DNA of 64,000 nucleotides from Corbicula japonica (lineage: Eukaryota > Mollusca > Bivalvia > Venerida > Cyrenidae). Location: contig JAZAYU010000878.1 in NCBI GenBank assembly GCA_038501625.1, forward strand, positions 1 through 64,000, read 5' to 3'. Positions 13,001 to 28,000 of the stretch are shown here, piece after piece. The stretch's first letter is position 1; each line of letters begins with the position of its first letter. The translations under genes and the position numbers were made by a program. The notes beneath the pieces were generated by a model. The model was given only the letters and a program-made list of their open reading frames with translations. It searched no databases and was not told where the DNA came from.

Positions 13001-16000
13001 GACATGCAAGGCTTACTAGATAATTCTAGTCGAAATTAATGTTTTAGGTGCTATGATGAATTTAGCATTAAACAATTATGCAATAATATTCTTGATGCAA
13101 TGACCTCTTATATTTATTTGATTTAATTAGAAATTATATTTAAATAACGTTATTTAATGAAAATTCAATATGTATCTATAGACTGTGGACAACCTGTAAA
13201 TATTTCGAACGGTGTAATTAATCTTGACTCGGGTAAAACGACTTACGGGGCTACAGCCACAGTGAGTTGTTCCACGAGATACAATCCCACAAAAACAAAA
13301 ATCGCATGTACCTCATCAGGAGCATGGGACACTGCTCAATGCATATTTATACGTAAGTTGCAAAACCATTATTTTCCTGAGATAAATTTTGTTCGAAAAA
13401 CATTAATGCGCATGACCGTTGATATAACAAAGTTAATAAAACATTATTTGATGAAGTTAAATTTTGTTAATTCACATTATTTTACAATATATTTACCTTG
13501 TAGATTCTAATTGTTAGCTAAAGTAATTGTCAAAGTTTTTAGTCTTGTTGTAACAGATGGAGTTGTTATCGCAGATGACATATTCAGAGTATAAAGTATA
13601 AATTATGTTATTGTGTTTAAGTAACATTGATATTATGTTTCATGGACAAAATAGTATTTAATAAAAAACAACAACAAATAAAACTGCATTAACTTGTACT
13701 CTATTAGTTCTCAGCTTAATTTATTTCTATTTAATATAAAAAATAAATCCTTCATTTCGGACCTCTGTTACTTGGTTATAATATGACAAGATAACACTTT
13801 ATTATTAATTTTCAAAATGTTCGAATACATGTACGTGCCATTTTGAAAACATTAAATGCATTCAGCTTATTACAGCCCGCTCTTCCCTTCTTCTTCCGAG
13901 CTATACAAGTCATCAAGTTGTACGCTTCGAAAGGGATGGGTGTCACGAAATAACTGAGTTTGATTGCCCAATCAAAGTTGGTGACGAGTTTCGAAAGGAA
14001 ATGTATGTAAGTACAAATTATGTTTTCAGAATGTATACTGACCAAGATATAACATATTCATAAATTTATTTAAGAGGTCGCAAACATTGAATTGAATTCT
14101 GGCAATGTAATCAGATGTAAACTAGCTAAAATTTCAAAAAAAAAGTTTTCGTCAAAATAATTTTAGGGGTTTCAAGAAATTCAAGGAAATCTTACTTCCT
14201 GGTTCAAAGTGAAAGAGAAAGTGAAAGTAGGAAGTAAGTTTTCCTTGAATTTCTTGAAAACCCTAACATTTTTTGACGAATTGCCACTAAACAATGTAGT
14301 CCAGCATTTACTTATTTCAGGTATGAGTTGCTTTGGTATATTGTTCATGAATTTCAGAGTTCTCATGCAAATGGTTTTTCTTTTGTTTTAGTATGTGCTG
14401 GGTAATTAGAACATGAATTAGACTAAACTGAGCTTGCAAACATTTACAACATCCATAGCTAAATACATTTCTTTACTAAAATCTAGGTGGCAATAAGTAT
14501 TTCCCCCAAAATTCATTTTTTGAAATTTTAGCTAGTTTTCGCCATTTTCAATGTTTGCGATACCTTAAAATCGATCGGGTTACATATCTTAGTTTACAGA
14601 TTTTGTACACGTACACATGCATCCAGCATTAATTGAGATTTCGAAGTTTTGTGATGTTATTACTTAAAACTTCTGCATAGTAAACAGGCTTTTGCAATGT
14701 AAGCTACGATGTATTGGTAAATTTTCCTAATATATTACTATGCTTTTCTTAGCTTAGAAGGTAAGATAAATAACAATACTAAAGCTTATTTTCTCACTTG
14801 GGAATTTATGATGGTCAACCCATTGTCCTGAAACACATACATAGAATAGATATACAACAACAACACAAGATTTGGAGGAGATTAAGCGACGGCATCACTT
14901 TGGTAACATACATTGTATAATTCGTTCAGCAAATAATTGGAGAACCATATTATGTTTTTCGTATTTTAATAAAAAACATTTTGTCATTTACGGGCATTTT
15001 GTATGAATCTCCATTCCTAAAATCATTATTTATTTCAGATTTGCGAAAATGGCATTGTAACCTTCAGCGGCTCATATGAAGCAAATTACATACCGTCCAG
15101 TGTCAACGACAGTTTAGTATTCTCAAGTAAAGCCGTAGTTGCTCCATACTTTTCCAATATTGATCTGAGCATGTCGGGAAAAGTTTATTATCGCATATAT
15201 AACGATGTGGAGTACTCATCTGACACGAATGTGAACGCAACAATGAGTAAACTTCTGTCTGATGCCGGGTATCGTGACATGGACGTGTTTGTACTGGTTG
15301 TGGTCACCTGGGAGAGCGTGCCCGAGTACAGAAAACCAATAACTGATGTAAGAAAACCTGACAGGATTATGTTGCTATCATGTGGATAACATGCGCCCGT
15401 TCTGACAGAGCAGTTTCCTTAACAACCAGACAGATTTTGTGACGAGGGGGTTTGTAGAGTGAAGAGATGTGGGAGTGCGAGTGTGTGTTGAAGCATGTTC
15501 ATATCAAATATAACGTGATAAGAGACTAAACCTGCATATAAATAATCAAAAGTTCGACCTCAAATTTCCAAGTTTTTTTACCTGACGAAGGGTGAGTTCA
15601 CAATGTATAGCGTTCGTATCATTACAATGAAAACCACTTAATGTTAAATGATTCAATTTTTATCTTTTTTTTCAGATTTCGACATTCCAACTAGTCATTA
15701 TATCTGATGGATCTTCTAATACCCTAGCATTCTTCTCTTACCTTGACGGAAGTATGAAATTTTCCACCAAAGAAAACCTGATTGGTTTTGCAACAGATCT
15801 TACACAAAGTTACAGGACAAGAGTGGTCGACCCAGTGAGCGAGTTCTTTAATTTAGGTAAGTACATGTATATATAAACTTACCCCTGATTAAGTAATTTT
15901 ATTGACGAAAACGTTCGGGTAAATTTAACGATGAGCACTGTTAGAACAAAACAATTTTGCCATATTCTAAACTTATGTTACTTTATATACTATAATGATG

Positions 16001-19000
16001 TGAGTTTTATTTGAAGTGTGTTGAAATAAAACAGTGCCTAAGGTTATAAAGCTGAGCATGGAAACCAGTCGCTATTTCAGCCAATCAGATCCTTGAGATT
16101 TGAGACTGGTTTCCTTGCTCAGCTTTATAACCTTCAGCCCAGAACGTGTGTTTCGAACTCCAGACTAAGCGCGAACTCCCTAATTTATCGAAATACTTGA
16201 TAGAAAATCCACGTTATGATATTGTTGTAGTACTGAACAAGTTTTGTGTACAATAACTCCTCTACCTTATATCATGTATAACCTTTAATACTACACTGAT
16301 TTTTCATCTGTGCTTGAAACATCTAACATTTCAGGCCGCTAGGGATTTCTCGCTCAACACGGTATGGTTCTCGCTCAACACGGGTTTGGACCAAACCGAA
16401 TATGCGTGTATGACCTGTAGGTTGTGTGTTAAAAATTGAATAACCTTAACAGAAAACACTTAGTCGAGCAGTTTGGAATCAGATAGTATTACCAGATTTC
16501 ACTGTAATCAGTGTTTATTCATTCTACACTGCTTTAATTTATTCTTGAAATATCATACATTTCAGGCCGCCAGGGATTTTTATGGTTCTCGCTCAACAAG
16601 GGTTTGGACCAAACCCAATCTGGATGTATGACCTGTAGGCTCTGGGCGAGAAAGGAGAAACTTGAACAAAAAGAACTCCAACAAGCCTGGGACCTGATAC
16701 CTGATTGTCCATGTGATCAGCGTACCATACCGATTACTAGAAATTTCAGAATCTTATATTCTCGGCTTTTGTCAACTGGTTCAAATCTTTGCTATGACTT
16801 CACCTCTAGCAGGAGATTTAAAGGTCAAGGATCGGTCAGTAACAATTTTCTCCTCATTTCGAGAAATTGGCTTGTACATTGAAATCCGTTATTTCTGATC
16901 AGTTTAAGCATTGAAATTTTATTGACTTGAAAGATGAAGAATATCGTAATAGCCAGATAGTGAAAAACAAACACAAGAAACATTCATTATTGTTAAAATC
17001 TCTTAATAAACTTAACCTACACAGTTGGTAGTATTTCAGAAAATATAATCGAAGTATTATAAATTTACTGTTTATAAAGATTATCGTAAACCCATTATTA
17101 ACATTTCCTGGAACAGTACTGTTAACAGTGTTATAACAAGAAGAATATCTTGACAAAGAAAATGCAATTGTTAACTGTTTAAATTCCACTATAATTAGCA
17201 ATTACAACAGTTACGCAAATTACACATGTAAATAGATACCTAAGATAAAATCACGCCTTCTTGTTCGTAGAAATTGTATAATTATAGTGATAATTTTAAC
17301 CATCTAGCAGAAATAATTCTTATAATACGTCATATCGTAGTAAATTTTCATTTTCTATCGCAGATTTGTTGTTATAAGAATTCGGGATTTATTTCTGATG
17401 AACTTTCCGGAGGATTTAAGACGAGGTACAGTCAGCAAATCAGACCATTATTAGATGTAGACGTTGACATGAGAAGAATGTGTTGTGCTGAGGGACTTTG
17501 TGATGTTTTCTATTCAGTTCGACCTCAGAACAGAGGTTGTCTTGCCAGACCGTTTGTTTTATCAGGTATTTAGATAGTATTGTCTACTGCGCCTTTAGTT
17601 GTTTATTTGTGAACAAAATCATTAAAATATTAGCATTCGTTAAATAGAAATTCTTTCTTTGTAAAAATACAGTATTAACCATAAAGCATTACCATGTTAA
17701 CATTCTGTAAATCAATGAATACAAAAATGTGCCCGTTTTATTTAAATTAGATCAAACGGCACATGTGAACACTTAAAATAAATTATTCAGAAGTAAAAAC
17801 AGATTATGTAATTTTAAAAATACCCATTCTTTTGTATTTTCTTATTTTAAATTGATAAATATATAATTATTATGCAATGCTATCATTTCCTCTTTGAAAT
17901 TCGGCTGTGGAGGCGTTTTTTTTTGGTTGTAGCTTTACCCGATATCCGTATTTTACTTCTTCTTCATAAAGGTGGCGGGACAGGCGATCCACATGTTTTG
18001 ACGCTGGATGGAAAGCAGTTTACATTTAACGGACATGGGGAGTATACTATGATCAATACTACGATGAATCTAAACACGAGCATGTTGACGTTTGTACTGC
18101 AATCCAGGACAGCGCCTTACTTGAATGAACAGAATAAGTCGGTGGGAGCAACGGTCTACAAAGCCTTTGCAGCAAGAGAGACGCTGGATGGGGCAACGAC
18201 GTCTTTTACAATTGAACTGGATAGTGTTACGTCTTCAGGTAAAGTGTCACGTCATAATATTCCTTAACGTATCAAACAATCTGATTAATATAAGTAAAAA
18301 CTTTTTTAGTTTCTGTCTCCGCAATGCATCGCATAAAAAAGTAATGCATTTTAGTTTTTTTTCTCTACACAACTATTTTTTTATATTGCTTTTCATATTA
18401 ATCAATTAATATATCTAAACCTAACCAACTGTTGATATGCCGTTTTCATAATAACAAGTGTAATAATTATGATGACGACTTTTTGGGAAAAAACACTTTT
18501 AATTATATGTATCATTTGGGTTGCAGAAAGATCGATGAAAAAAGATATTGTGATTAATTTGTCAATTTCTTTTAAAATGGATAAAATCATAATAGCGAAA
18601 CACGATTTTTATGTTTCTGATCAAATATGATGTAAAGCTATCTAATGAGTTGAGTGTTTAATTCTGTGTCGCTCTTGTGTATGCAATATCAACCAATACA
18701 AGGCGTGGAATAACCTTATCAATGATTTACTACAATCCGTTTAAAGGTTCCATATTCACCGCCATATGCATACCATCGTTTGGAATGGATCAAAATTGTA
18801 CTGTTCATTAGTGTTACTATTGAGTTGCGCTCAACCCGGGGCTAGGTGGCGTGGGCAGTAATAAGCATTTCCATTACTGCCCATGAACAGGCTCAATCAA
18901 ACCGAGCCTGCAATATTTTCATATTTGTCGTGGTCGAGGGTCTTCAAAGTTCCCTATTCATCTATTGTAAAGTTTCAATTTTCATAATGTAGCTTTACCT

Positions 19001-22000
19001 TTATACTTTTTCACTTGTGTTGTTGAAAATAATTAATGCATCTTTTAAAATATTATAGAACTTCAGATTAAAGTCAACGGTCGATCTTGGACGGAGGAAT
19101 TTTCAAAAGAAGAGAATTTTACCAGGCAGTTGGACAATATTTCCTTATTTAAACCGAAAGCTAAGACTATTGAAGTTGTGTTCCCTAATTCAGGTAAGTA
19201 GTTTTCTGTTAATGAGAGACTGTGTTTTCTTGGTGTGTATATTTCTTATATACATGTTTCCTTTTTTAAATTGGGCGAGACACTGGTAAAGGCAACTTCT
19301 GACAGTTGAAGTCAATCATTGAAATAACGTCATAAAGTGAAGCAGACGATTTTAATTATTATGCGTTTCGAGGTAAAATACCGTGTTATTGTCAACATTT
19401 GAAGAAAAACCATCCGAAATAAAAGTACTTGCAAGTTCTTTTTAATATATTAAAACAACTAAAATGTGATGAAATATATCAAACTTAAAGATATCTTTTC
19501 CCACAGAGTGACCAAAACTATATCCAATCATTTTTGAAATAATTTATTTAATAGTTATAAAATTTCTGTCTTAGAACATGAAAATATACGGTCAATTTGG
19601 CTGTATTCTCGATTCAAATCAGAATTCAACATGTGTATAGTATTTTAGCGTTTGATCATATATCACCTATCTATAACACGATACTTAGTCTCTGTTTTAT
19701 TATTGCAATACTATTGGTTTGCAATGATATAGATGTAGGTGAATATTGAGTTCAGTTAACTTAAATTTACATTTAATTTGAGTCGGTATTGTAATCATTT
19801 AATTAAGTCAGTATTTTCTTGGCCATTAACTCAAAAGTATTTTTTATCTTACGTAAAAGTGTATTTTGTATCGTAGGTATTAGTGTATCCATAGAGGCGT
19901 TGAACAAAATAATTCAAAAGTATTTTGTATCGTAGGTATTAGTGTACCCATAGAGGCGTTGAACATATTAATTCAAAAGTATTTTTTATCGTAGGTATTA
20001 GTGTACCCTGAGAGGCGTCGAACAAATTAATTCAAAAGTATTTTGTATCGTAGGTATAAGTGTATCCATAGAGGCGTCGAACAAGTTATTGACAATGGCT
20101 CTGGTTTTCCCAAACCTGACTGAGTACGCTAATTTTACCAGAGGCCTTCTAGGCAATGGAAACAGTAAGCCAGACGATGACTTCATCTTTCCTAATGGAA
20201 CAATACTTGCTTCAAACTCTTCAGAAAGACAAATCTTCCAGTATGGACAAGCATGTGAGTCAGTTCGGAAGTTTTTGATAGGTTGTATTCTACATAAGTC
20301 CTTGTCTAATGATACGTGCTCGAATGCATTAAACTTTATTTTACCAATTTCATTCACTTCGCAATCTGTAAAACGTATTTTTAACGACATACCGATTAAA
20401 ATTATAGCGAAATAAATCATGTAAGTCGAACGTAATTTAGTTCAATTGCTAAAACTGAAAAATGCTAGTGCGTAACGTTCAAACGTCGGAAGAAAAAATT
20501 GACATGATGTAAACCTATTGCTCGGTACATGTAGAAAACTTTTCCTCGTTAGTTTCTATAGCATTCCAATTTTACTCGGGATATGCATTGTAATAACGAC
20601 TTATAACTTATATAAAAATAATTTTATTGCAGTTTGTTTCAAATACAAATTGATGACCTTTCAACATTTTATATTAGAAAAAGCAATACATGTAAAACTG
20701 ATCCAAAGTCAACGATACCGATACAGACATTCATTTATTATTATTGTGTACATCATTTTCAGCCGGCGATGAAACAAGAACAGTAAAGATATTTCTAAAA
20801 GATAGCATTATTGTAATATATAGCTGAGTTTTTTGTTCATTGTGAAATACCAAAACTGAGGTATAGGCTTAACCCTTTCCTCCATAGAAACACCTTTATT
20901 GCGAGGGCGAACAGTTTAGATCCAGTTCAACCGGCACATACATGCCGTCTGATCAGGATATAAACTGTTCAGTTTTGATCTGACCAAAATTCGACCAGTT
21001 GAGATCCTGATCAGACGGCACGGATGTTCCGGCTGATCTGAATCTACACTGATCGCACATGCGTAAAAATTGTATTTATATGGAGGAAAGGGTTAAGGAA
21101 ACATGGAGCACCATAATAAAACAAGCCAGACAGCGTTTATGTATCGCAATACATATCTTATTCCCAGGGATTGTTTCTGGAAATTCGGTGTTTGAATACC
21201 CTCCCGGAGCATCGTATCTTGATTACCAAAACACTACCTTTGTTCCTAACTTCCTCGACGAAGCAAACCAAACAAACTCAACAGCTGTAAACGCTGCAAA
21301 AACATTTTGTGGTGAAGAAAATATACAGTGTATATTTGACAAAGTGTTTACTGGAAGTGATTCCATAGCTAGCGCAACAAAAGAAGTTGTTGTAGAAGAA
21401 AAGGAGACGAGAGAAACATTAGGTAAATATTTAAAAATATATATATTTAAATATTGTTTTCTGTTAAGCTGAAGTACACTGGGCGAAATCTAGTATTTAC
21501 AAAATGTGTTTATGAAAAGCGTGCTTTTTGGTTCACGCGTTTAAAGATCGTAATAATAGAAAAGGGAACCTTGAAAGCCACCGAACACGAGAAATATGTA
21601 TGTGTGTATTTCACAATAAATTAATATGGTTGAATGAACATAATTTTGAACATTATATGTTAAAATGTAAAAAAACAACTTATGTTTGAAATGTTATATC
21701 TGCGACAGGAAAATAGAAAGCTTTTTTTTTTAATTTTCAGCAAACGAAGCACCAACGCTAACGTTGAAAAATGGCTCATTAAATGCCAATACTAGTAAGA
21801 TTCATGTTCAGTTGAATTCTCCAAAGAACGTGACACTTTTTGGAATCGATGATGGCAAACTGAATTATAGCATTGCCACTGGAAGCAACGCTTTAAATTT
21901 AACAATGGTTTCTGACAATGAGACAACGGCAACGATCTTGTTTAACAAAATTGAAGCACAAATTCTGAGGTATATCACATATTATTATGTTTTACATAAT

Positions 22001-25000
22001 TAATACTTGTGTAACTGCCATCTTTATTTCTGATTATTTCGACTTCACTATATTCAATATTTTGGTGTTTTAAGTGGCTGCTAACTTTATTCAGTTATGT
22101 GTTAATGTGTTCAGTATGAATCGAAATACTCCTTGAAATATTAGTCAATTATGTTTCTAGTTTTCTTTTGAATTAGGCGTGGTAAGCGGGAGGTTGCGAT
22201 GGATTTTAAAACCTGTATTATCCCCGGTATTTCTTTACTGTATTAAGTTATAAAAGTTGTTTAAAGTAAAACATATATATCACGACCAGCCACACCAAGA
22301 AAATACAGCCTCCCTAATAAGTTCTGGCTATTCCGAAAAGCAATCTTTCTTGTGTTATCAAACCATTCCTCTAATGTGTTGATTGTCTGACAGATTTCGT
22401 TTTTTTTTTCACATTTTATTGCTGTCTTTGCAAATTACGAATATCAAACAATAACTGCAAAACTGTCGATCATTTCGTCTGATATGAAATGTGAAACAGC
22501 AGATAAACTTGAAATCTTAACTTACATTAATGTGTACACTGAGTGAGTTTTAAAACATTAGAAAAAGGAAAGGCATACATTTAAAGATTTCTCATTTTAA
22601 TATTGTCAAAGTAACTGAGAACATGCCGGGAAATTGGCCAAACAATGTCATTCTAATCCGCGACATTGACAAAAATGTATGTTTTTATTTCGGGTTTCAC
22701 ATACTAATGGTTGCGGGGGGTGTTAAGGGAGGGGCTGGTAGACAGAAAATTTCAATAAAGTTTCAGTTCGGACTTTCGGATTCTTAGTTAAACTTTACAT
22801 TTAAATGTATTCACGAGAATCGAAAAAATAAGTAAACTCATAATTAGTGTATTGAAATTATTATAGGTTAGATAAAAAATAAGAAAATTTGTATGATACG
22901 GCGTACTTAGTTATATTTTGAGTAAGTGAACAAAACTACGCGCAGTTTTACATGATGAAGGTGTAAAACTGATGTAATAAACCGTTTATAACTTCTATTT
23001 TAATTTAAGTGTGAAGGCGACAGACGACAAGGGTGCAATAGCCGTGTTGGATCTGCAAGTCATACTGTGCACTGGCTGTAACGGTTCTGGATATTGCGAT
23101 TACACTAAGACCAGAGTTCTTCAACAGAATACGGATAGTTTTAGTATTGCGTTATGTGTTTGTTACGCGTACGCTACAGGTAAGTAGTTAGCAACCATGT
23201 CAATTAGCAGGTTAGGTTGTGTTTAATTGCATCTTAAAAACGTAGGCACAAATATGCATAATTTTATGATTTAAGAGGTTTTATGTTCATATGCTTAATT
23301 TATAAAAAGATGGCATAATCATGCGTCATATTTTTATTTCAATGACAGCTATGAATAATTTCGCGAAACAATATCATTGAATATCAATCTAATTAAAATC
23401 AGGTGAAGATTGCAATAAAGACTATGATGGCTGTGCTGATAGGCCATGCTCGTTGAACAGAACCTGTACAGACAACGATATTTCCACTCAAAAATTGACG
23501 GGTAAAGCATACACTTGTGCAGGCTGTCCTACTGGTTACACCAAGGCAAATGATAGCGAGGATTGTAATGGTAAATATCTTTGTTACACCAAGGCAAATG
23601 AAGGTGGCGATTGTTATGGTAAATACCTTGGTCACATTTACGCAAAATGATAGTGAGGAATGTAATGGTAAATATATTAGATATAACAACGCAAAATGAT
23701 AGTTGCTATTGTAATCATGGTGAATATCTTTGTTACACCAAGGCAAATGAAGGTGGCGATTGTTAAAGTAAATGTCTCGGTTACTCCAAGGAAAATGATA
23801 GTGTAGATTTAATGGTAAATATCTTGGTTACACGAAGGCAAATGGCAGTTAGGATTGTAACTTTAAATATCTTAGTTACACCAAATGCAAATGATTGTGA
23901 GGGCTGTAATGGTAAATATCTTCGTTACACCAAGGCAAATGAAGGTGGCGATTGTTATGGTAAATATCTTGGTCACACTTACGCAAAAATGATAGTGAGG
24001 AATGTAATGGCCAATATATTGGATATAACAACGCCAAAATGATAGTTGCTATTGTAATGGTAAATATCTTGGTTAAACCAAGGCAAATGATACTGGCGAT
24101 TGTTGAAGTTAATTTTCTGGGTTAAACCAAGGCAAATGATAGTGTGGATTTAATGGTAAATATCTTGGTTACACCAAGGCAAATGATAGTGAGGATTGTA
24201 ACGGTAAATATCTTGGCTACACCAAGGGAAAAGATAGTGAGGATTGTAACGGTAAATATCTTGGTTACACAAAAGGAAAAAATAGTGAGGATTGTAACGG
24301 TAAATATCTTGGTTACACCAAGGGAAAAGATAGTGAGGATTGTAACGGCAATTATCTTGGTTACACCAAGGGAAAAGATAGTGAGGATTGTAACGGTAAA
24401 TATCTTGGTTACACCAAGGCAAATGGTAATGAGGATTGTAACGGTAAATATCTTGGTTAAACAAAGGCAAAATGATTGTGAGGTACAGTAAGTTTATTAT
24501 GGCCTTTCATAACCAGGACCGATTGCAAATTTTATTGTCTAGAACGGAAAAAAATATGTTTACAAGTTGTTTTTTTTTAAATTAAATAGTATATACTGTT
24601 CTATGGTCGAAATGATATAAATCTTATTGTAGTTACAGTGTACGTTTTTTTTGTCTAAACCAGTAAAAATCTTGACCCGATCTTTTTTTCTTGCAGACAT
24701 TGACGAATGTCTTAATAGTAAACCCTGTGGTGATGATTGTAAAAATTCTATTGGAAGCTTCCAGTGTTCCTGTAGAAGCGGAAGACGCAGAACTAATGCT
24801 ACACATTGCGTCGGTAATCACATTTAATTCACTCATTAAGTGTCATTGATATATGGAGATACATTAACATATGGTTACTATACATATATTAGACACTTTG
24901 GTAACCAACCAATCTTTGTTGGCATATGTGACGTTCTTTAAGAAGAACCGAATGACAAAATATAAAATTAATGTGACGATTAGGTTGTGCGTTACATGGC

Positions 25001-28000
25001 AGATAATTAGGCACTACATGCGAGATATGTTTTTATAATACGTTGCATAAAGTATTTTTTTTAATTGTAATCTTGACATATTTCAATGTCCATACAAGTT
25101 ATACATTAAGATTTTACGCATTAAACGCCTTAAAGTTTGTCACGGCTAATTGGTTAGATGTTTATTCGCAATAATCGCAAGAACGCAAAACCTCAACATA
25201 TTCATTGCGAAATCTCAAACAGTGACCGGATAATTTAAGCAAATGGTTTGTTGGACGTACGACATACTTTATGTTACACATACTGCATCGTCTTTTTTAT
25301 TCTTAGTAATATCATGCTGGTCGTATTCTGCTTTTCTCGGTATAGATTTCACTTATTTGTAGATAAGTATTTTCGATATCACTAAAGGAATTTATAATTA
25401 TTAAAATTTTAAAATAAAATTGGTAGTTCTCCTTAAAATAATTAATTTGGTTTGCTGTAACATTACTTAACAGATATATAACGAAATAACAATGCAACCC
25501 CATTACATTGTACACGATTTGCAAGGTGAAAAAATAATTTAAATATTGAATTCGTTTTAGATATCAACGAATGTGCTGAGGCCACACATAATTGCACGCA
25601 GGTTTGTGAGAACAACGATGGAGGATTCACCTGCAATTGTTATTCTGGATACATCTACAACAGCTCTACAAACGCGTGCGCACCAAGTAGGAATACATTA
25701 AATTCAAAATGTAGTTGTAAAAGACAGGCGCGTAGCTGTCTGTACGTGAGTGTGAGGCTAAATCCACATGATTTACCTCAGAAGGCCCAGAATATATCAG
25801 AGTTTACCATTGTTTTAAAATGTTCGGGGGTCGGAGAAGGGGGGCAGGGGCTTTGGCCCCGAGCCCTCTGGAATAATCTTGAATCCACATCAATAGATGG
25901 CTAGCTACGCCCCTGAATGACCGCAAATTACAATCATCTACTCGTATATCATCGAATCGCGTGGTGACAACACATGTCAAGCATATACGTGTATGTATAC
26001 GTGTAAAAATAATTATTTTAATGAAAGATTTAGGTTAAGATTTTCTAAGCGATTTGTTTGATATTTACAGAGGGTTCTAGTGTGTTAAAACATTTATTTC
26101 ATTGCACACGTATCCGAGCATTGTTGCAAGAATAACATAAATTACACTTGAGGTGATTTGAGGAAACGTATTAGGCGTGCGCGTATTCTTGGATATGGCG
26201 TCCATCAAAAAATAAACAAAAATCAAAAGAAATATTAATGTATTTAGAAGAAAATTGAATACATTGTAATTACATGTAATTAATCTATGAACAAAGTAAG
26301 TTGTGCTAGGACAAACTTGTACAAATTTATTTCATTGATTAACATGTTGTAAAAGTTACAGTCGAAAAAGTAACAACAAATTTAGTAAAATGTTTTGCTA
26401 CTTAAACATTCCCATGTATTCAAGTTGTACAGCGTCTATAAAAATTCAGAAAGGGCATTTTTTTGTTAATTGCTGAAGAACCCTTCTGGGTTTTATAAGA
26501 TGATAGATCCAGTTCCGGAAATCCACTCATTAAGGAAAACACACATCCGGTTTAAACCGCAGAAACTTTAAATTTAGTGCATTTTCGGATAAGTAGTTTG
26601 AAAGAGATCTTTTTGAATTTGAACGGCATGTTCTTTCTCACAGAATTTGATTTATCTCCTACCGCCCAGGAGCGCACGTTATGATACAGAACAAATATTT
26701 TTAGCGCTTATCAAGACACTCGTGAAGAAAACAAATAGCAGAAAGTCCACTCTTGTGGTTACTTAAATAATAAAATGTACGATTATGTTCAGTTTCGAAG
26801 TTTCGGCTATCACTGTACCAAAGATCATAAAACTAAATTAGGAGAACAGTCTCAAGTCTCAAGCATCTGAATGGCGACTGGTCACCGTTTCAGGCAATCA
26901 GATACTTGGGATTTGAGACTGGTCTCCAATTTCATTTTTATGATCTTGGGCAAAGATGATATTCAAAAATGTTACTTGCAGTTATTTGTATATTTCAATA
27001 AAATCCATGACTACGGTGTAAGAGCGAAATGAAATAGTTTACGCTGAGAGCGTGATCATTGAACTATTTTTACAGCTGTTATGTTTAATTGTGACGTTAA
27101 TTAATAATGTGTAATTAACAAAATGCATCTTGAAGCTTATTTTCTATTCAGTAATACAAAGGTATTCCGTTATCGTTTTAGATGCCACTGCGTTGTGTAA
27201 CTCAAACTGCGATACATTAAATGGTGGCTGCTTTTTAAAAGGCGGTACTCCAACATGTTTCTGCAACAACGGTTACAAAAATGTCAGCGGAACCTGTCAA
27301 GGTAAGATTCTCGTGCCAAATCTTAGAATGTTATTTACGTGATAGTAGAAAGCCTTTTTGTGAAACAATTTAATAATAGCCTTTAACATTTAAGTGTTAT
27401 ACATATTATCGCTCTGTCATGAACATATTTTGGGTAAGGTCAAGGTTTTATTTAATGGGAGTTGCTGTTTTTTTAGTTGAATTAAGTCAATAAAACTTAG
27501 TTGTCTATAACTTTGATGACATTTCTTAATATTTCTCCAACAATCTTTCAAATTAAACGACTCATGGGTTTTATGATACTAGACCTTTTTGGTCAAGGTC
27601 TTATTTGTATGCGCCTTTTCGTGCTTGGATTCTTATTCTGGCAAAGAACCCGATTGCGACACGTGTTCAACCGAACATCATCTAGTTTGTTTTATTGTCG
27701 AAACGGCTAAAAAATATACCACGCGAAGTTTTTCGGTTTTATTTGGAAGTACTAACCACTATTAAAACGGATGAAAACACATGTGTATATTTACAAATTA
27801 AGAGGCACCTTTGTTTATTGTCCATGCTGTTAGTTTAGTTATATACGATGCATAGTTAAACTTAAATGATTACTGATATGAGTGTCAATTACTAACAAAC
27901 TACTAACTCTGCTCAAACTACCCGTAAACCAAGACCACATATTGATAATGACCCTATTGTCTGACAAACTTAAAGTATAAATTCGTTTGTGAATAACAAA

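Noticed and set aside
13812..14045. Minus-strand 77-codon open frame
   Set aside because: Antisense shadow of the first NIDO exon, which fits the phase and splice sites on the plus strand.
19865..20100. CRISPR-like or centromeric array
   Set aside because: The 59-bp units are direct tandem copies of an exon-intron junction in an animal gene, without spacers.
24144..24491. 115-codon open frame with MVNILV-type repeats, and its minus-strand partner
   Set aside because: Both are out-of-frame translations of the 48-bp minisatellite. The frame that matches the parent exon gives GKYLGYTK-type units instead.
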